Assembly (NCBI RefSeq): GCF_011777505.1
Contig: NZ_JAATJT010000002.1
Coordinates: forward strand, 124,001 to 188,000
DNA length: 64,000 nt
DNA from: Gaetbulibacter sp. S0825
Lineage (GTDB): Bacteria > Bacteroidota > Bacteroidia > Flavobacteriales > Flavobacteriaceae
Reading direction: 5' to 3'
Shown piece by piece: positions 7,876-15,736 of this stretch (the stretch's first letter is position 1; each line of letters begins with the position of its first letter). A program made the translations under genes and the position numbers. The notes under the pieces are model-generated. The model had not been told where the DNA came from, ran no database searches, and saw nothing but the letters and a program-made list of their open reading frames with translations.

Positions 7876-7889
7876 ATGACAATAATCAT
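7876..7889. promoter_or_regulatory. Crp/Fnr-type palindrome ATGA-N6-TCAT (uspA/sodC)
   Basis: The half-sites ATGA and TCAT are 6 bases apart, the same layout as the boxes at 18161 and 20614. The centre (7882.5) is about 41 bp upstream of the start site implied by the TATATTTG -7 element at 7912-7919, which is the class II activator position of Crp/Fnr proteins. It lies in the divergent region between sodC and the universal stress gene. Confidence 0.6.
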
Positions 7890-7911
7890 ATTTTAATATA
7901 ATTATAAACTT

Positions 7912-7919
7912 TATATTTG
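7912..7919 (+). promoter_or_regulatory. -7 promoter element of the universal stress gene
   Basis: TATATTTG matches the Bacteroidota -7 consensus TAnnTTTG. It lies 113 bases upstream of the ATG, leaving a long leader, and 22 bases after the Crp/Fnr-type palindrome. Confidence 0.5.
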
Positions 7920-8031
7920 GTTTATAAAGGTTGAGTTTTAATTGTTGTTAACCTTTTATTTGTAGTTTCAACGAAAAGAATTTAGATGTACTTTTTTTCG
8001 ATGATTATTAAAACACTAAAAAAATAAGATT

Positions 8032-8865
8032 ATGAAAAAAATTATTGTACCTATAGATTTTTCAGAGCATTCAGAATATGCTTTAAAAACTGCAGCGAAA
8101 CTAGCAAAAGAAGCTAATGCTGAGTTATTGGTTTTGCATATGTTGGAGTTGTCTGATGTTATTCTTACCGAAAGTGATTCACAACAACAGCAAAAAGCGG
8201 TTTTCTTTTTAAAATTAGTCGAACAAAAATTTGAAACGTTTTTGGATAAGGAGTATTTAAAAGATGTCAATGTTACTCCAATAGTAAAACACTATAAAGT
8301 GTTTAGCGAAGTAAACGATGTTGCTAAAGAACATGATGTAGATCTTATAGTAATGGGTTCTCATGGAACAAGTGGTTTTAAAGAATTTTTTGTAGGTTCA
8401 AATACTGAGCGTGTTGTTAGAAACTCTCAAACTCCAGTGTTGGTTATTAAAAATGAAATAAAAGATATTAATTTTGGTACAGCAGTATTTGCAACTAGTT
8501 TTGAAGAAGAAAATGTGCGCCCATATTTAAATGCGACAAGTATGTTTAAGGCATTAGGCGCAAAGCTTAAATTACTATATGTAAATTTACCAAACGAACA
8601 TTTTAAAAGCTCAGTTGAGATTGAGAAAAAAATAGCTGAATTTTTAATAACTGCTGATGGTAATTTAGACAAGCTTAATGATGTTGCTTACCAAGCAGAT
8701 TACACAGTAGAACAAGGTGTAATGAATTATGCCAATAAAGTTGGTGCAGACATTATAGCCATACCTACTCATGGTCGAAAAGGTATTTCTCACTTTTTTG
8801 CAGGAAGTATAGGTGAGGATATTGCAAATCATTCTCCATTACCTGTTATCACATTTATGATTTAA
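8032..8865 (+). CDS. tandem universal stress protein (two Usp domains)
   Basis: A 277-residue cytoplasmic protein made of two Usp domains (about 1-142 and 150-277). Domain 1 carries the complete ATP-binding motif G-x2-G-x9-G-S in GSHGTSGFKEFFVGS. Domain 2 has PTHGRKGISHFFAGS, where the first Gly is replaced by Pro. So only the first domain may bind ATP in the usual way; this is inference. The palindrome and -7 element upstream suggest control by the nearby Crp/Fnr regulator, fitting the oxygen-limitation role of many Usp proteins. It ends at a strong hairpin. Confidence 0.92.
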   Translation: MKKIIVPIDFSEHSEYALKTAAKLAKEANAELLVLHMLELSDVILTESDSQQQQKAVFFLKLVEQKFETFLDKEYLKDVNVTPIVKHYKVFSEVNDVAKEHDVDLIVMGSHGTSGFKEFFVGSNTERVVRNSQTPVLVIKNEIKDINFGTAVFATSFEEENVRPYLNATSMFKALGAKLKLLYVNLPNEHFKSSVEIEKKIAEFLITADGNLDKLNDVAYQADYTVEQGVMNYANKVGADIIAIPTHGRKGISHFFAGSIGEDIANHSPLPVITFMI

Positions 8866-8900
8866 GATTAGTAAAAGAATCCTTATTATTTAAAAACACT

Positions 8901-8926
8901 AAAGCGAGTACATATGTACTCGCTTT
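8901..8926. terminator. 26-bp perfect palindrome, terminator after the universal stress gene
   Basis: The sequence from AAAGCGAGTACA to TGTACTCGCTTT is an exact 26-bp palindrome, 35 bases after the stop codon. It is flanked by A-rich sequence upstream and only a short T-run downstream, so termination is likely but not textbook. Confidence 0.6.
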
Positions 8927-9186
8927 GGTTGATAATCTTTGTTAGGGATTTTTTAATACAGTGTCAATTGATATTAATCTAACAAATATCTAAGAAGGGT
9001 CTTAGATAAGAAGTATTATAGCAATCTCAATGCCAAAGAATTTTCATATCAATTTAAAGATATTAAGTGTTTGAAAATCAAATAATTAAAGTTGTCAACA
9101 AAACTAAGGTGTGTTTGTGTGACACGGTATTACGTGGATTATTTAATAAATTGCTTTTTTAAAGCACGGTATGTCGTGGAGTTTGT
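8927..9186. other. intergenic region between convergent genes with paired CACG repeats
   Basis: The region from 8866 to 9186 holds no gene that I can support. It contains the palindromic hairpin at 8901-8926 and two near-identical 16-bp repeats at 9123-9138 and 9165-9180, described separately. The remaining sequence is AT-rich without an open frame of note. Confidence 0.5.
9123..9180. repeat. two CACGGTAT-nn-CGTGGA repeats 42 bp apart
   Basis: Copy 1 at 9123-9138 reads CACGGTATTACGTGGA and copy 2 at 9165-9180 reads CACGGTATGTCGTGGA, differing at two positions. Each contains the inverted pair CACG-N6-CGTG. The offset is 42 bp, close to four helical turns. They lie just downstream of the sigma-54 activator gene, in the convergent gap. 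A protein-binding pair or part of an RNA are both possible. Confidence 0.55.
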
Positions 9187-11859
9187 TTAAGGTCGTTTAA
9201 TGCCTAATTTTTTCATCCTATCACGCAATGTACTTGGTTTAATATCTAGTAATTCTGCCGCTCCTTCTTTCCCATCTATTTTCCAATTAGTATCATTTAG
9301 TGTTTTTAAAATATGGTCTTTTTGTACTTGGTCTAAAGTGATTCTATGACCATTTACACTAGATAGTGTATTTGTTGAATCGGTCTCGAATTCTGGTATT
9401 ACTAGAATATTGGAATTAGAAAGAATAATGGCTCGCTCAATTAAATTCTCAAGTTCTCTAACATTTCCTGGCCATTTATAATACTTTAATTGTTGCATTG
9501 TTACATCAGAAATATATTCAATTTGTTTTTTATGTTTTTTTGAATATTTGTTTACAAAAAACTCTATTAGTACAGTAATATCATCAACTCTTTCTCTTAA
9601 AGGAGGGATGTTAATTGGAAAAACATTTAATCTAAAATATAAATCTTCTCTAAAGCGTTTTTCTTTAGCTTCTTTTTTTAAGTCTTTATTTGTTGCAGCA
9701 ATAACGCGTACATCTAGTTTTTTAAGTTTTGAACTTCCAATTGGTTCAATTTCACCTTCTTGAATAGCACGTAATAATTTTGGCTGCAGTGATAAAGGCA
9801 TTTCACCAATCTCATCAAGAAATATAGTTCCTCCATCAGCTAATTCAAATTTGCCTAATCTATTATTGATTGCTCCTGTAAAGGCTCCTTTTACATGACC
9901 AAACAATTCACTTTCTATAAGCTCTGATGGAATAGCTCCACAATTAACACTAATTAGTGAATTGTTTTTTCTGTTGCTTATTTTATGGATAGCTTTTGCT
10001 ATTAATTCTTTTCCAGTGCCAGTTTCTCCAAGAATTAAAACATTAGCGTCTGTTCTTGCTACTTGTTCAACCATAGTTAAAACATCACTCATTTTTGAGC
10101 TGGTATAAACCATATCTTCAAAATTAAATGATAACGACATTTCTTTTTTCAATAATATATTTTCTGTTTCTAGTTGTTGATGATAGTTTTCTAATTCTTC
10201 TAGACTCTTTTTTAAATCCTCTTCAACTTTCTTTTTATCACTAATATCTGAACCAATAGCAGTAATTATTCCATTTTCATCTGGTAAGGTTCCTTGCCAT
10301 GCAATCCATTTATATGAGCCATCTTTACATAGATACCTATTCTCAAATGACGCGACATTATTTCCACTTAGTTTTTCGGAAATTGCATTAGAGGTCTTTT
10401 CTAAATCATCAGGATGTATAAGTTCGATAAATGGTTTTGAAATAAACTCTTTTATTGAGTGGCCTAAGATTCTGGTAACTGCCTCATTTGCATTTGTAAA
10501 GTAGCCAGTCGCTATGTTAACTGAAGATATGATACTAGGTGATAAATTGAAAGTACTTTTTAAATATTTTTCGGTTAGTTTTAATTTTTCTTGAGCTTCT
10601 TTACGTTTGCTAATATCTTGAAGAGTGCCTATTATCTTTATGCGATTACCTTTGTTGTCGAATTCTTTTTTAACGAAACCAGAAATCCAAATTATTTTTT
10701 TGTCTATTGGACGAATAATTCGAAATTCTGAGGAGACATAACTTGTTGAAGGGTCGTCAAGAAGATTTTGTGCATTTTCTATATCATCAGGATGAACTAA
10801 ATTTACCCATCCTTGAGGATCCCTAATATATGATTTATCAATACCTAATATTGAATCGCCAATTGTTGAAGTTTCAAATAGATTAGTACTGTCATTAAAA
10901 ACAAAGGTTCCAAGTTGGGTTATTTCTAGCGCTTCATTGAGCTTTTCTTGACTTTTATTTAAATCTAATTCAATTTTTTTTCGTTCAGTTATATCACGCT
11001 CAATACCAATTATTTGAGTGGGTTTACCATCTAAACGCTTGAAAATTGATTCTCTTGAGTTTAGCCATATCCAATTGCCATTTTTATGCTTTACACGATA
11101 CTCTAGCTCAATAATTTCTTCATCCTTAAGCTTATCATATTTTGGGATAACATTATCTATGAAGTTTTTATAATCATCAGGATGCATGATTGTTGAAAGA
11201 AGGTCACTTTTAAAACCATGAATATCTTCATTAGAATAGCCTAAGACCTTCAAGTTTCCATTATTATTGTAAATACTTTTTTGGTTAATTATATCGTATA
11301 CATAAATAATATCTGGACTTGTTTGAAGTAAAGACTTATGAAATTTTTGATTGTTTTTTATTTCTAGTTCAATATTTTTTCTCTCAGTTATATCCTGAGA
11401 AACTATCATTATATAGTCAATGTTATCTGCCTTGTCTTTTATAGGAATTATGGTAGATTCAAACCAAAGCATATTACCATCTCCATCTAAAATACTTGCT
11501 TCATGTGAATTTATTTCTTTACTTTTTACAGCTTTCCCTAGGCATTCCTGCATTGGGACTTTAAAAGAATTTGAATAAAAATATAAAGGATATGGCTTGC
11601 CATAATGAGATGAAATATTTTCTATTTTTAGTTTTTCAATCCCAGCTTTACTCATGTATTTGAGATTAAAATCTAAGTCAATAATTTTAGTGCAAATAGG
11701 TGAGTTTTCTAACCAAGCAAAGCTTTCTGATTCTGGATTATTGAAGTTTTTTAACAAATTGTCAACGTTGTTCTCAAATTTGTTTAATTCAGCAGCTTTC
11801 TCTTTTATTTCATCAATTTCTTTCAAAAAATGTTCGAGGGATTTTTGTTTTGTTTTCAT
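9187..11859 (-). CDS. four-PAS sigma-54-dependent transcription activator
   Basis: An 890-residue enhancer-binding protein. The order is an N-terminal coiled coil (about 1-40), four PAS/PAC modules (about 45-160, 165-290, 300-415 and 420-540; each ends in DITERK-like PAC motifs such as DITERKNIE and DISDKKKVE), a coiled coil (about 540-570), a sigma-54 AAA+ domain, and a Fis-type helix-turn-helix. Walker A is at 611 (GETGTGKE) and the sigma-54 contact loop GAFTGA at 658. The C-terminal block ends in [13 protein letters not shown]-like sequence ([14 protein letters not shown]). There is no receiver domain, so input is through PAS ligands or redox state. It is an orphan, downstream of the cbb3 cluster. 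Confidence 0.92.
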   Translation of the reverse strand: MKTKQKSLEHFLKEIDEIKEKAAELNKFENNVDNLLKNFNNPESESFAWLENSPICTKIIDLDFNLKYMSKAGIEKLKIENISSHYGKPYPLYFYSNSFKVPMQECLGKAVKSKEINSHEASILDGDGNMLWFESTIIPIKDKADNIDYIMIVSQDITERKNIELEIKNNQKFHKSLLQTSPDIIYVYDIINQKSIYNNNGNLKVLGYSNEDIHGFKSDLLSTIMHPDDYKNFIDNVIPKYDKLKDEEIIELEYRVKHKNGNWIWLNSRESIFKRLDGKPTQIIGIERDITERKKIELDLNKSQEKLNEALEITQLGTFVFNDSTNLFETSTIGDSILGIDKSYIRDPQGWVNLVHPDDIENAQNLLDDPSTSYVSSEFRIIRPIDKKIIWISGFVKKEFDNKGNRIKIIGTLQDISKRKEAQEKLKLTEKYLKSTFNLSPSIISSVNIATGYFTNANEAVTRILGHSIKEFISKPFIELIHPDDLEKTSNAISEKLSGNNVASFENRYLCKDGSYKWIAWQGTLPDENGIITAIGSDISDKKKVEEDLKKSLEELENYHQQLETENILLKKEMSLSFNFEDMVYTSSKMSDVLTMVEQVARTDANVLILGETGTGKELIAKAIHKISNRKNNSLISVNCGAIPSELIESELFGHVKGAFTGAINNRLGKFELADGGTIFLDEIGEMPLSLQPKLLRAIQEGEIEPIGSSKLKKLDVRVIAATNKDLKKEAKEKRFREDLYFRLNVFPINIPPLRERVDDITVLIEFFVNKYSKKHKKQIEYISDVTMQQLKYYKWPGNVRELENLIERAIILSNSNILVIPEFETDSTNTLSSVNGHRITLDQVQKDHILKTLNDTNWKIDGKEGAAELLDIKPSTLRDRMKKLGIKRP

Positions 11860-11878
11860 TTCTCAATTATACATAAAG

Positions 11879-11909
11879 ACTAATACCTCATGTGTTTTAA
11901 GGTATTAGT
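11879..11909. promoter_or_regulatory. inverted repeat in the leader of the sigma-54 activator gene
   Basis: The 10-bp arms ACTAATACCT (11879-11888) and AGGTATTAGT (11900-11909) are perfect complements around an 11-base spacer, 20 bases upstream of the ATG of the minus-strand gene. It can act as an operator or as an RNA hairpin in the leader. It is not followed by a T-run on the minus strand, so it does not look like a terminator of the upstream gene. Confidence 0.5.
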
Positions 11910-11998
11910 TAGTAAAAAGAGAGAAAATTAAAATTAGAGTAATTTTTAAAGCATTCCTAAAATTGTTAATAAATTAGCGAATTACGTAAGAATTTACC

Positions 11999-12703
11999 TT
12001 AAATGTAACAATCAATAGTAGCATTTGCCATATCCTGTACAGGCGCAGGAGAGAGGTAAGGGATTCCAAGCCCAAGTCCTCTAAGTATAAAAAGGACACC
12101 AATAAGAACCACAAAAACTGGAATAGCTTTTTGAATGCGTTGTCTTACATTCCCTTTTAAAAATTGACTTAAATAAATAGCTGTGGTCATTAACGGAATA
12201 GTTCCTAAGCCAAAAACTAACATGTATAAACTCCCTTGAAGTGCATTTCCAGATGCTATTGCAGCAAAGACAGCCATATAAACCAATCCGCATGGTAAAA
12301 AGCCATTCAAAAATCCAATGGTTAAAAATGTGTCTGGGGTTTTCTTCTGTAACTCTTTTCCTAAAGCATTTTTTACTTTAGAGATAAGTTTATAAATAGG
12401 TTTAGAGAAATTATATTTATTAAATGTTTGATAAGGAATTAAAACTATCAGAATCATTAAAACACCAATAACAATAGATAATTGTTGTTGAATACCAAAT
12501 ATATAAAGTCCTTTTCCAACTAGTCCAAAAATTAAGCCTATAATGCTGTAAGATAGAAGTCTACCAAAATGGTATATGGCAATTTGGGATATTTTTTTAA
12601 CAGAATTTGTACGATCAACTGGAAGCATAAAAGCTATGGGTCCACACATACCTACGCAGTGGAAACTTCCTAATAGTCCTAATGCTAAAGCCGAAAGTAA
12701 CAT
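11999..12703 (-). CDS. TauE/SafE-like (DsbD_2-type) membrane protein of the cbb3 cluster
   Basis: A 234-residue inner-membrane protein with about six helices. The first helix carries LLGSFHCVGMCGPIAF; the CxGMCGP motif is typical of sulfite-exporter-like/DsbD_2 proteins found next to cco genes. A second half starts at FLNGFLPCGLVYMAV, with a matching Pro-Cys. The conserved Cys and His residues suggest copper or thiol handling during cytochrome oxidase assembly, but this is inference from context. It begins 1 base after ccoH and is the last gene of the cluster. Confidence 0.82.
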   Translation of the reverse strand: MLLSALALGLLGSFHCVGMCGPIAFMLPVDRTNSVKKISQIAIYHFGRLLSYSIIGLIFGLVGKGLYIFGIQQQLSIVIGVLMILIVLIPYQTFNKYNFSKPIYKLISKVKNALGKELQKKTPDTFLTIGFLNGFLPCGLVYMAVFAAIASGNALQGSLYMLVFGLGTIPLMTTAIYLSQFLKGNVRQRIQKAIPVFVVLIGVLFILRGLGLGIPYLSPAPVQDMANATIDCYI

Positions 12704-12704
12704 G

Positions 12705-13151
12705 TTAATAAATTAAGTCTTCTTTAAATAAATAAGATTTTCCATTATATTGCCAATCTATTTTAATGTTCCAACGACCATCTACCAAACGATTGTCAGG
12801 TATGAGCAAATGTGATTTAGACAATGAAAGTGTAGTTTCAAAATCTAATTGTTTGTTAGATGGTCTATATAGGAACAATTTTCCTTCAATTTTTTCTGGC
12901 TGTAAATCTTCAGGGAAATAGACAACCAAACCTTCATCGGTTTTTTTATAGGTAATGCTTTGAGATAGTGATTTAGAATTAGTTTCTTTATCGATATCGT
13001 TTTGATATTCAAGTTCTGCTTTGTAATAATCTTCGGTTACTAAATCGTGATTGTATTTTTCGTTAGTAATCATATTAATTACAAAGTATAGGATAAAGGC
13101 AATAAAGCCAATAAATGCTAGTACAATTCCTGTTCCCCAATTTAGTTTCAT
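12705..13151 (-). CDS. ccoH: FixH/CcoH cbb3 oxidase assembly protein
   Basis: A 148-residue protein with one N-terminal membrane helix (GIVLAFIGFIAFILYFVINMI, about 7-27). A periplasmic domain follows, containing the typical DLVTEDYYKAELEYQ motif and an immunoglobulin-like part ending GRWNIKIDWQYNGKSY. The FixH family is needed for CcoNOP assembly together with CcoG, CcoI and CcoS. It lies 11 bases after ccoG and 1 base before the TauE-like gene. Confidence 0.9.
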   Translation of the reverse strand: MKLNWGTGIVLAFIGFIAFILYFVINMITNEKYNHDLVTEDYYKAELEYQNDIDKETNSKSLSQSITYKKTDEGLVVYFPEDLQPEKIEGKLFLYRPSNKQLDFETTLSLSKSHLLIPDNRLVDGRWNIKIDWQYNGKSYLFKEDLIY

Positions 13152-13162
13152 CTTTCGTTTTT

Positions 13163-14587
13163 TTAATTATAACTTCTTGGCCCTAAAAAGTTAGCACTTG
13201 TTGTTTCAATAAGTTTGTCATTTGCGTAAACACCTATTTTAATCGTGTTTCTATCTCCAGATAGTTTGGAGTTGTCTATTTCAATAAATATAGTGCCTTC
13301 GGTCATTCCTTGAGCTGGAACTATAAACATGTCATGTGTTGAAACGAGTTTAATAGTGCCGTCATGCGACATTAATTTTAGACTAACATCCTTAATTTCC
13401 TCAGTTGTTTTATTTACTAGTTTGTAAGTAAAGACATTACTTATCATATTGTTGTCTTTACGCTCGTATAGTTGTCCTGGTAATCTAAGTACTCTTGCCT
13501 CAACATCATTTCTTAAGAATAACATGCCTATAAGTACGCCAATTAAAATTACTAATACCGCAATGTATCCTTTAACTCTTGCTGTTAGTTTAAACTTTGT
13601 TTTGTTTTCAATATTTTCTTCACTTGCATAGCGAATTAAACCTCTTGGAAGATTAATACTATCCATGATATGGTCACACTCGTCAATACATGCTGTACAG
13701 TTTACACATTCTAGTTGTGTACCGTTTCTAATATCTATTCCTGTTGGACAGACATGCACACATTGCATACAGTCTATACAATCACCGTGACCAAGCGCTG
13801 CTCTGTCTTCATTTTTTCTGAATTTTTTTCTACCACTTTCTCCTTCACCTCTTTTGTGGTCATAAGCAACTACTATAGATTTAGTATCTAATAATACGCC
13901 TTGTAGTCTTCCATAAGGACAGGCAATTACACAAACTTGTTCTCTAAACCAAGCAAACACAAAATAGAAAATCCCTGTAAAAATAGTTAGCGATATGAGG
14001 GTGTTTAAATGAGCAGTCGGACCATCAACGATATATTGTATAAGGCGATCACTACCAATTAAATATGCTAAAAACACATTGGCAATTATAAATGAAATAA
14101 TAAGGAAAACTATAAGTTTTAATCCTCTTTTTCTAATTTTCTCTTTCGTCCAAGGTTGATTTTTTAAACGCTTTTGCTTTCCTCTATCTCCTTCTATCCA
14201 AAACTCAATACGTCTAAAAACCATTTCCATAAAGATGGTTTGAGGGCAAATCCAACCACAAAAAATACGACCAAAAACAACTGTAAAAAGTGTAATAAAA
14301 ACCACTCCAATTATCATCGAGATAACAAACAAATGGAAGTCTTGCGGCCAAAATGGAAACCCAAAAATATTGAAACGTCTTTCCATAATGTTAAACATTA
14401 GGAATTGGTTTCCGTTAACTTTTATAAATGGTGCAGAGACCAAAAAAAGCAAAAGAAAATAACTTACGTATTTACGATAGTTATAAAATCTACCACTAGG
14501 CTTTTTTGGAAACACCCAAGCACGTTTACCTTCTTTGGTAATAGTTCCAATTGTATCTCGAAAATTTTCGTTTTTGGGTGCTTCCAA
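13163..14587 (-). CDS. ccoG: CcoG, membrane ferredoxin-like copper reductase for cbb3 assembly
   Basis: A 474-residue inner-membrane protein with about five helices. It has cluster-type Cys motifs CGWICPQTIF and CVIACPYGR in membrane-adjacent loops, and a ferredoxin part with CIDCMQCVHVCP and CVNCTACIDECD (two [4Fe-4S] sites). The C-terminal ~120 residues form an Ig-like IG_FixG domain after a last helix. In other bacteria CcoG reduces Cu(II) for delivery to cbb3 oxidase. The gene lies 10 bases after ccoP. Confidence 0.94.
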   Translation of the reverse strand: MEAPKNENFRDTIGTITKEGKRAWVFPKKPSGRFYNYRKYVSYFLLLFLVSAPFIKVNGNQFLMFNIMERRFNIFGFPFWPQDFHLFVISMIIGVVFITLFTVVFGRIFCGWICPQTIFMEMVFRRIEFWIEGDRGKQKRLKNQPWTKEKIRKRGLKLIVFLIISFIIANVFLAYLIGSDRLIQYIVDGPTAHLNTLISLTIFTGIFYFVFAWFREQVCVIACPYGRLQGVLLDTKSIVVAYDHKRGEGESGRKKFRKNEDRAALGHGDCIDCMQCVHVCPTGIDIRNGTQLECVNCTACIDECDHIMDSINLPRGLIRYASEENIENKTKFKLTARVKGYIAVLVILIGVLIGMLFLRNDVEARVLRLPGQLYERKDNNMISNVFTYKLVNKTTEEIKDVSLKLMSHDGTIKLVSTHDMFIVPAQGMTEGTIFIEIDNSKLSGDRNTIKIGVYANDKLIETTSANFLGPRSYN

Positions 14588-14597
14588 TGTAGTTTAT

Positions 14598-15539
14598 TTA
14601 ATTGTTATCTTCTACTATTTCTGTAGTAGTATCGCTAGTAGTAGTGGCTTCTTCTACTGGAGCACTTTCATCAACCCAAATATCTCCTTCTGGAGCTTTT
14701 GGATTTGCAGGTGTAGTGTCTTGGAATGTCAATAAATAACTGGCAACTTGAGCCATTTCCAAAGGTTTTAATTGCTGTTTCCATGCAATCATACCTTTAC
14801 CGTCTCGTCCACCTTCAGCAATAGTTTGGAATACGTTTTTAATTCCACCACCTAGAATCCAATATTCATCGGTTAAGTTTGGTCCTATACTACCACCACC
14901 ATCTGCTAAATGACAGGCAACACAGTTAGTGTCCCAAATTGCTTTACCTGCACTTAAATCTGCATCGTCTGTTAATAACGTTACAGTATTTGCATCTACT
15001 AAATTTTTAGCGGTTTTTTTGTATTCTTCTATAGCTAATTTTGCTTCAGCCATTTCGGTTTCAAACTCCTGCAATTGTGTTGGTCCTTCAAAAATATGGT
15101 ATCTAACAAGGTAAACAGCTGCAAATACTATAGATATATAGAACGAGTAAATCCACCATGGTGGTAATGAGTTGTCGAGTTCTTTTATACCATCGTAGTT
15201 ATGGTCTAAAATTATTTCTCCTTCGTCTTCTATCGGTTTGCCACCAACAAGTTTTTTATAAGTATTCTTAATCCATTTAAACTCAAAGGCATTATTTTTT
15301 TCTTCTAAGAAACGTGCTTTTGCTTCTTTATCCATTTTATGAAGCATTACATTCTCTAATGCACCAATAATAGCCTCAATAGCAATTAGTATTAATAGGA
15401 CTAAGAATAAGAACAGTGAAACTGCTGGATATTCTATAAATGCTGGTTTTTCGCCAGAATCTATCATGTATTCTACAATTCCAAAAATTATAAAGAATAT
15501 AACTGGAACTCTTATGTATGAAGGAATTAGATGTCTCAT
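14598..15539 (-). CDS. ccoP: CcoP-like subunit of cbb3 oxidase, monohaem
   Basis: A 313-residue membrane-anchored cytochrome c. Two N-terminal helices (about 10-30 and 38-60), a charged middle, a further helix at about 128-145, then the periplasmic cytochrome domain with C206-V-A-C209-H210. There is only one CxxCH, whereas proteobacterial CcoP has two haems. The Met ligand is probably in KGMIAWKQQL. The tail is acidic and Thr-rich (EEATTTSDTTTEIVEDNN). It overlaps ccoQ by 4 bases (ATGA) and delivers electrons to the CcoN part. The loss of the second haem is normal in this phylum. Confidence 0.92.
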   Translation of the reverse strand: MRHLIPSYIRVPVIFFIIFGIVEYMIDSGEKPAFIEYPAVSLFLFLVLLILIAIEAIIGALENVMLHKMDKEAKARFLEEKNNAFEFKWIKNTYKKLVGGKPIEDEGEIILDHNYDGIKELDNSLPPWWIYSFYISIVFAAVYLVRYHIFEGPTQLQEFETEMAEAKLAIEEYKKTAKNLVDANTVTLLTDDADLSAGKAIWDTNCVACHLADGGGSIGPNLTDEYWILGGGIKNVFQTIAEGGRDGKGMIAWKQQLKPLEMAQVASYLLTFQDTTPANPKAPEGDIWVDESAPVEEATTTSDTTTEIVEDNN

Positions 15540-15721
15540 AATATAGTGTTGTTTTGGTTGTCTAATGGAATGTTACTTACGTTTTGTATATAGTCTTTTT
15601 TAGCAGAAATCACCCACCAAAAAAGAATCACAAAAAAGATGAAAAATATGAGCAACGAGATGATAGGATAAATTTCTATCCCTGTGATGCTCTCCATATG
15701 GTCTTTTATATATTTTAACAT
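15536..15721 (-). CDS. ccoQ: CcoQ-like small subunit of cbb3 oxidase
   Basis: A 61-residue protein with a single membrane helix (YPIISLLIFFIFFVILFWWV, about 18-38) followed by a short polar tail. Size, helix and position between ccoNO and ccoP identify it as CcoQ, which stabilises the complex. The stop overlaps the ccoP start by 4 bases. Confidence 0.82.
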   Translation of the reverse strand: MLKYIKDHMESITGIEIYPIISLLIFFIFFVILFWWVISAKKDYIQNVSNIPLDNQNNTIL

Positions 15722-15736
15722 GATTCTAAACTTTGA

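Noticed and set aside
7876-8031. Sigma-54 promoter (-24/-12) for the universal stress gene
   Set aside because: I see no TGGCAC-N5-TTGCA-like sequence; the TAnnTTTG element and Crp/Fnr-type palindrome explain the region.
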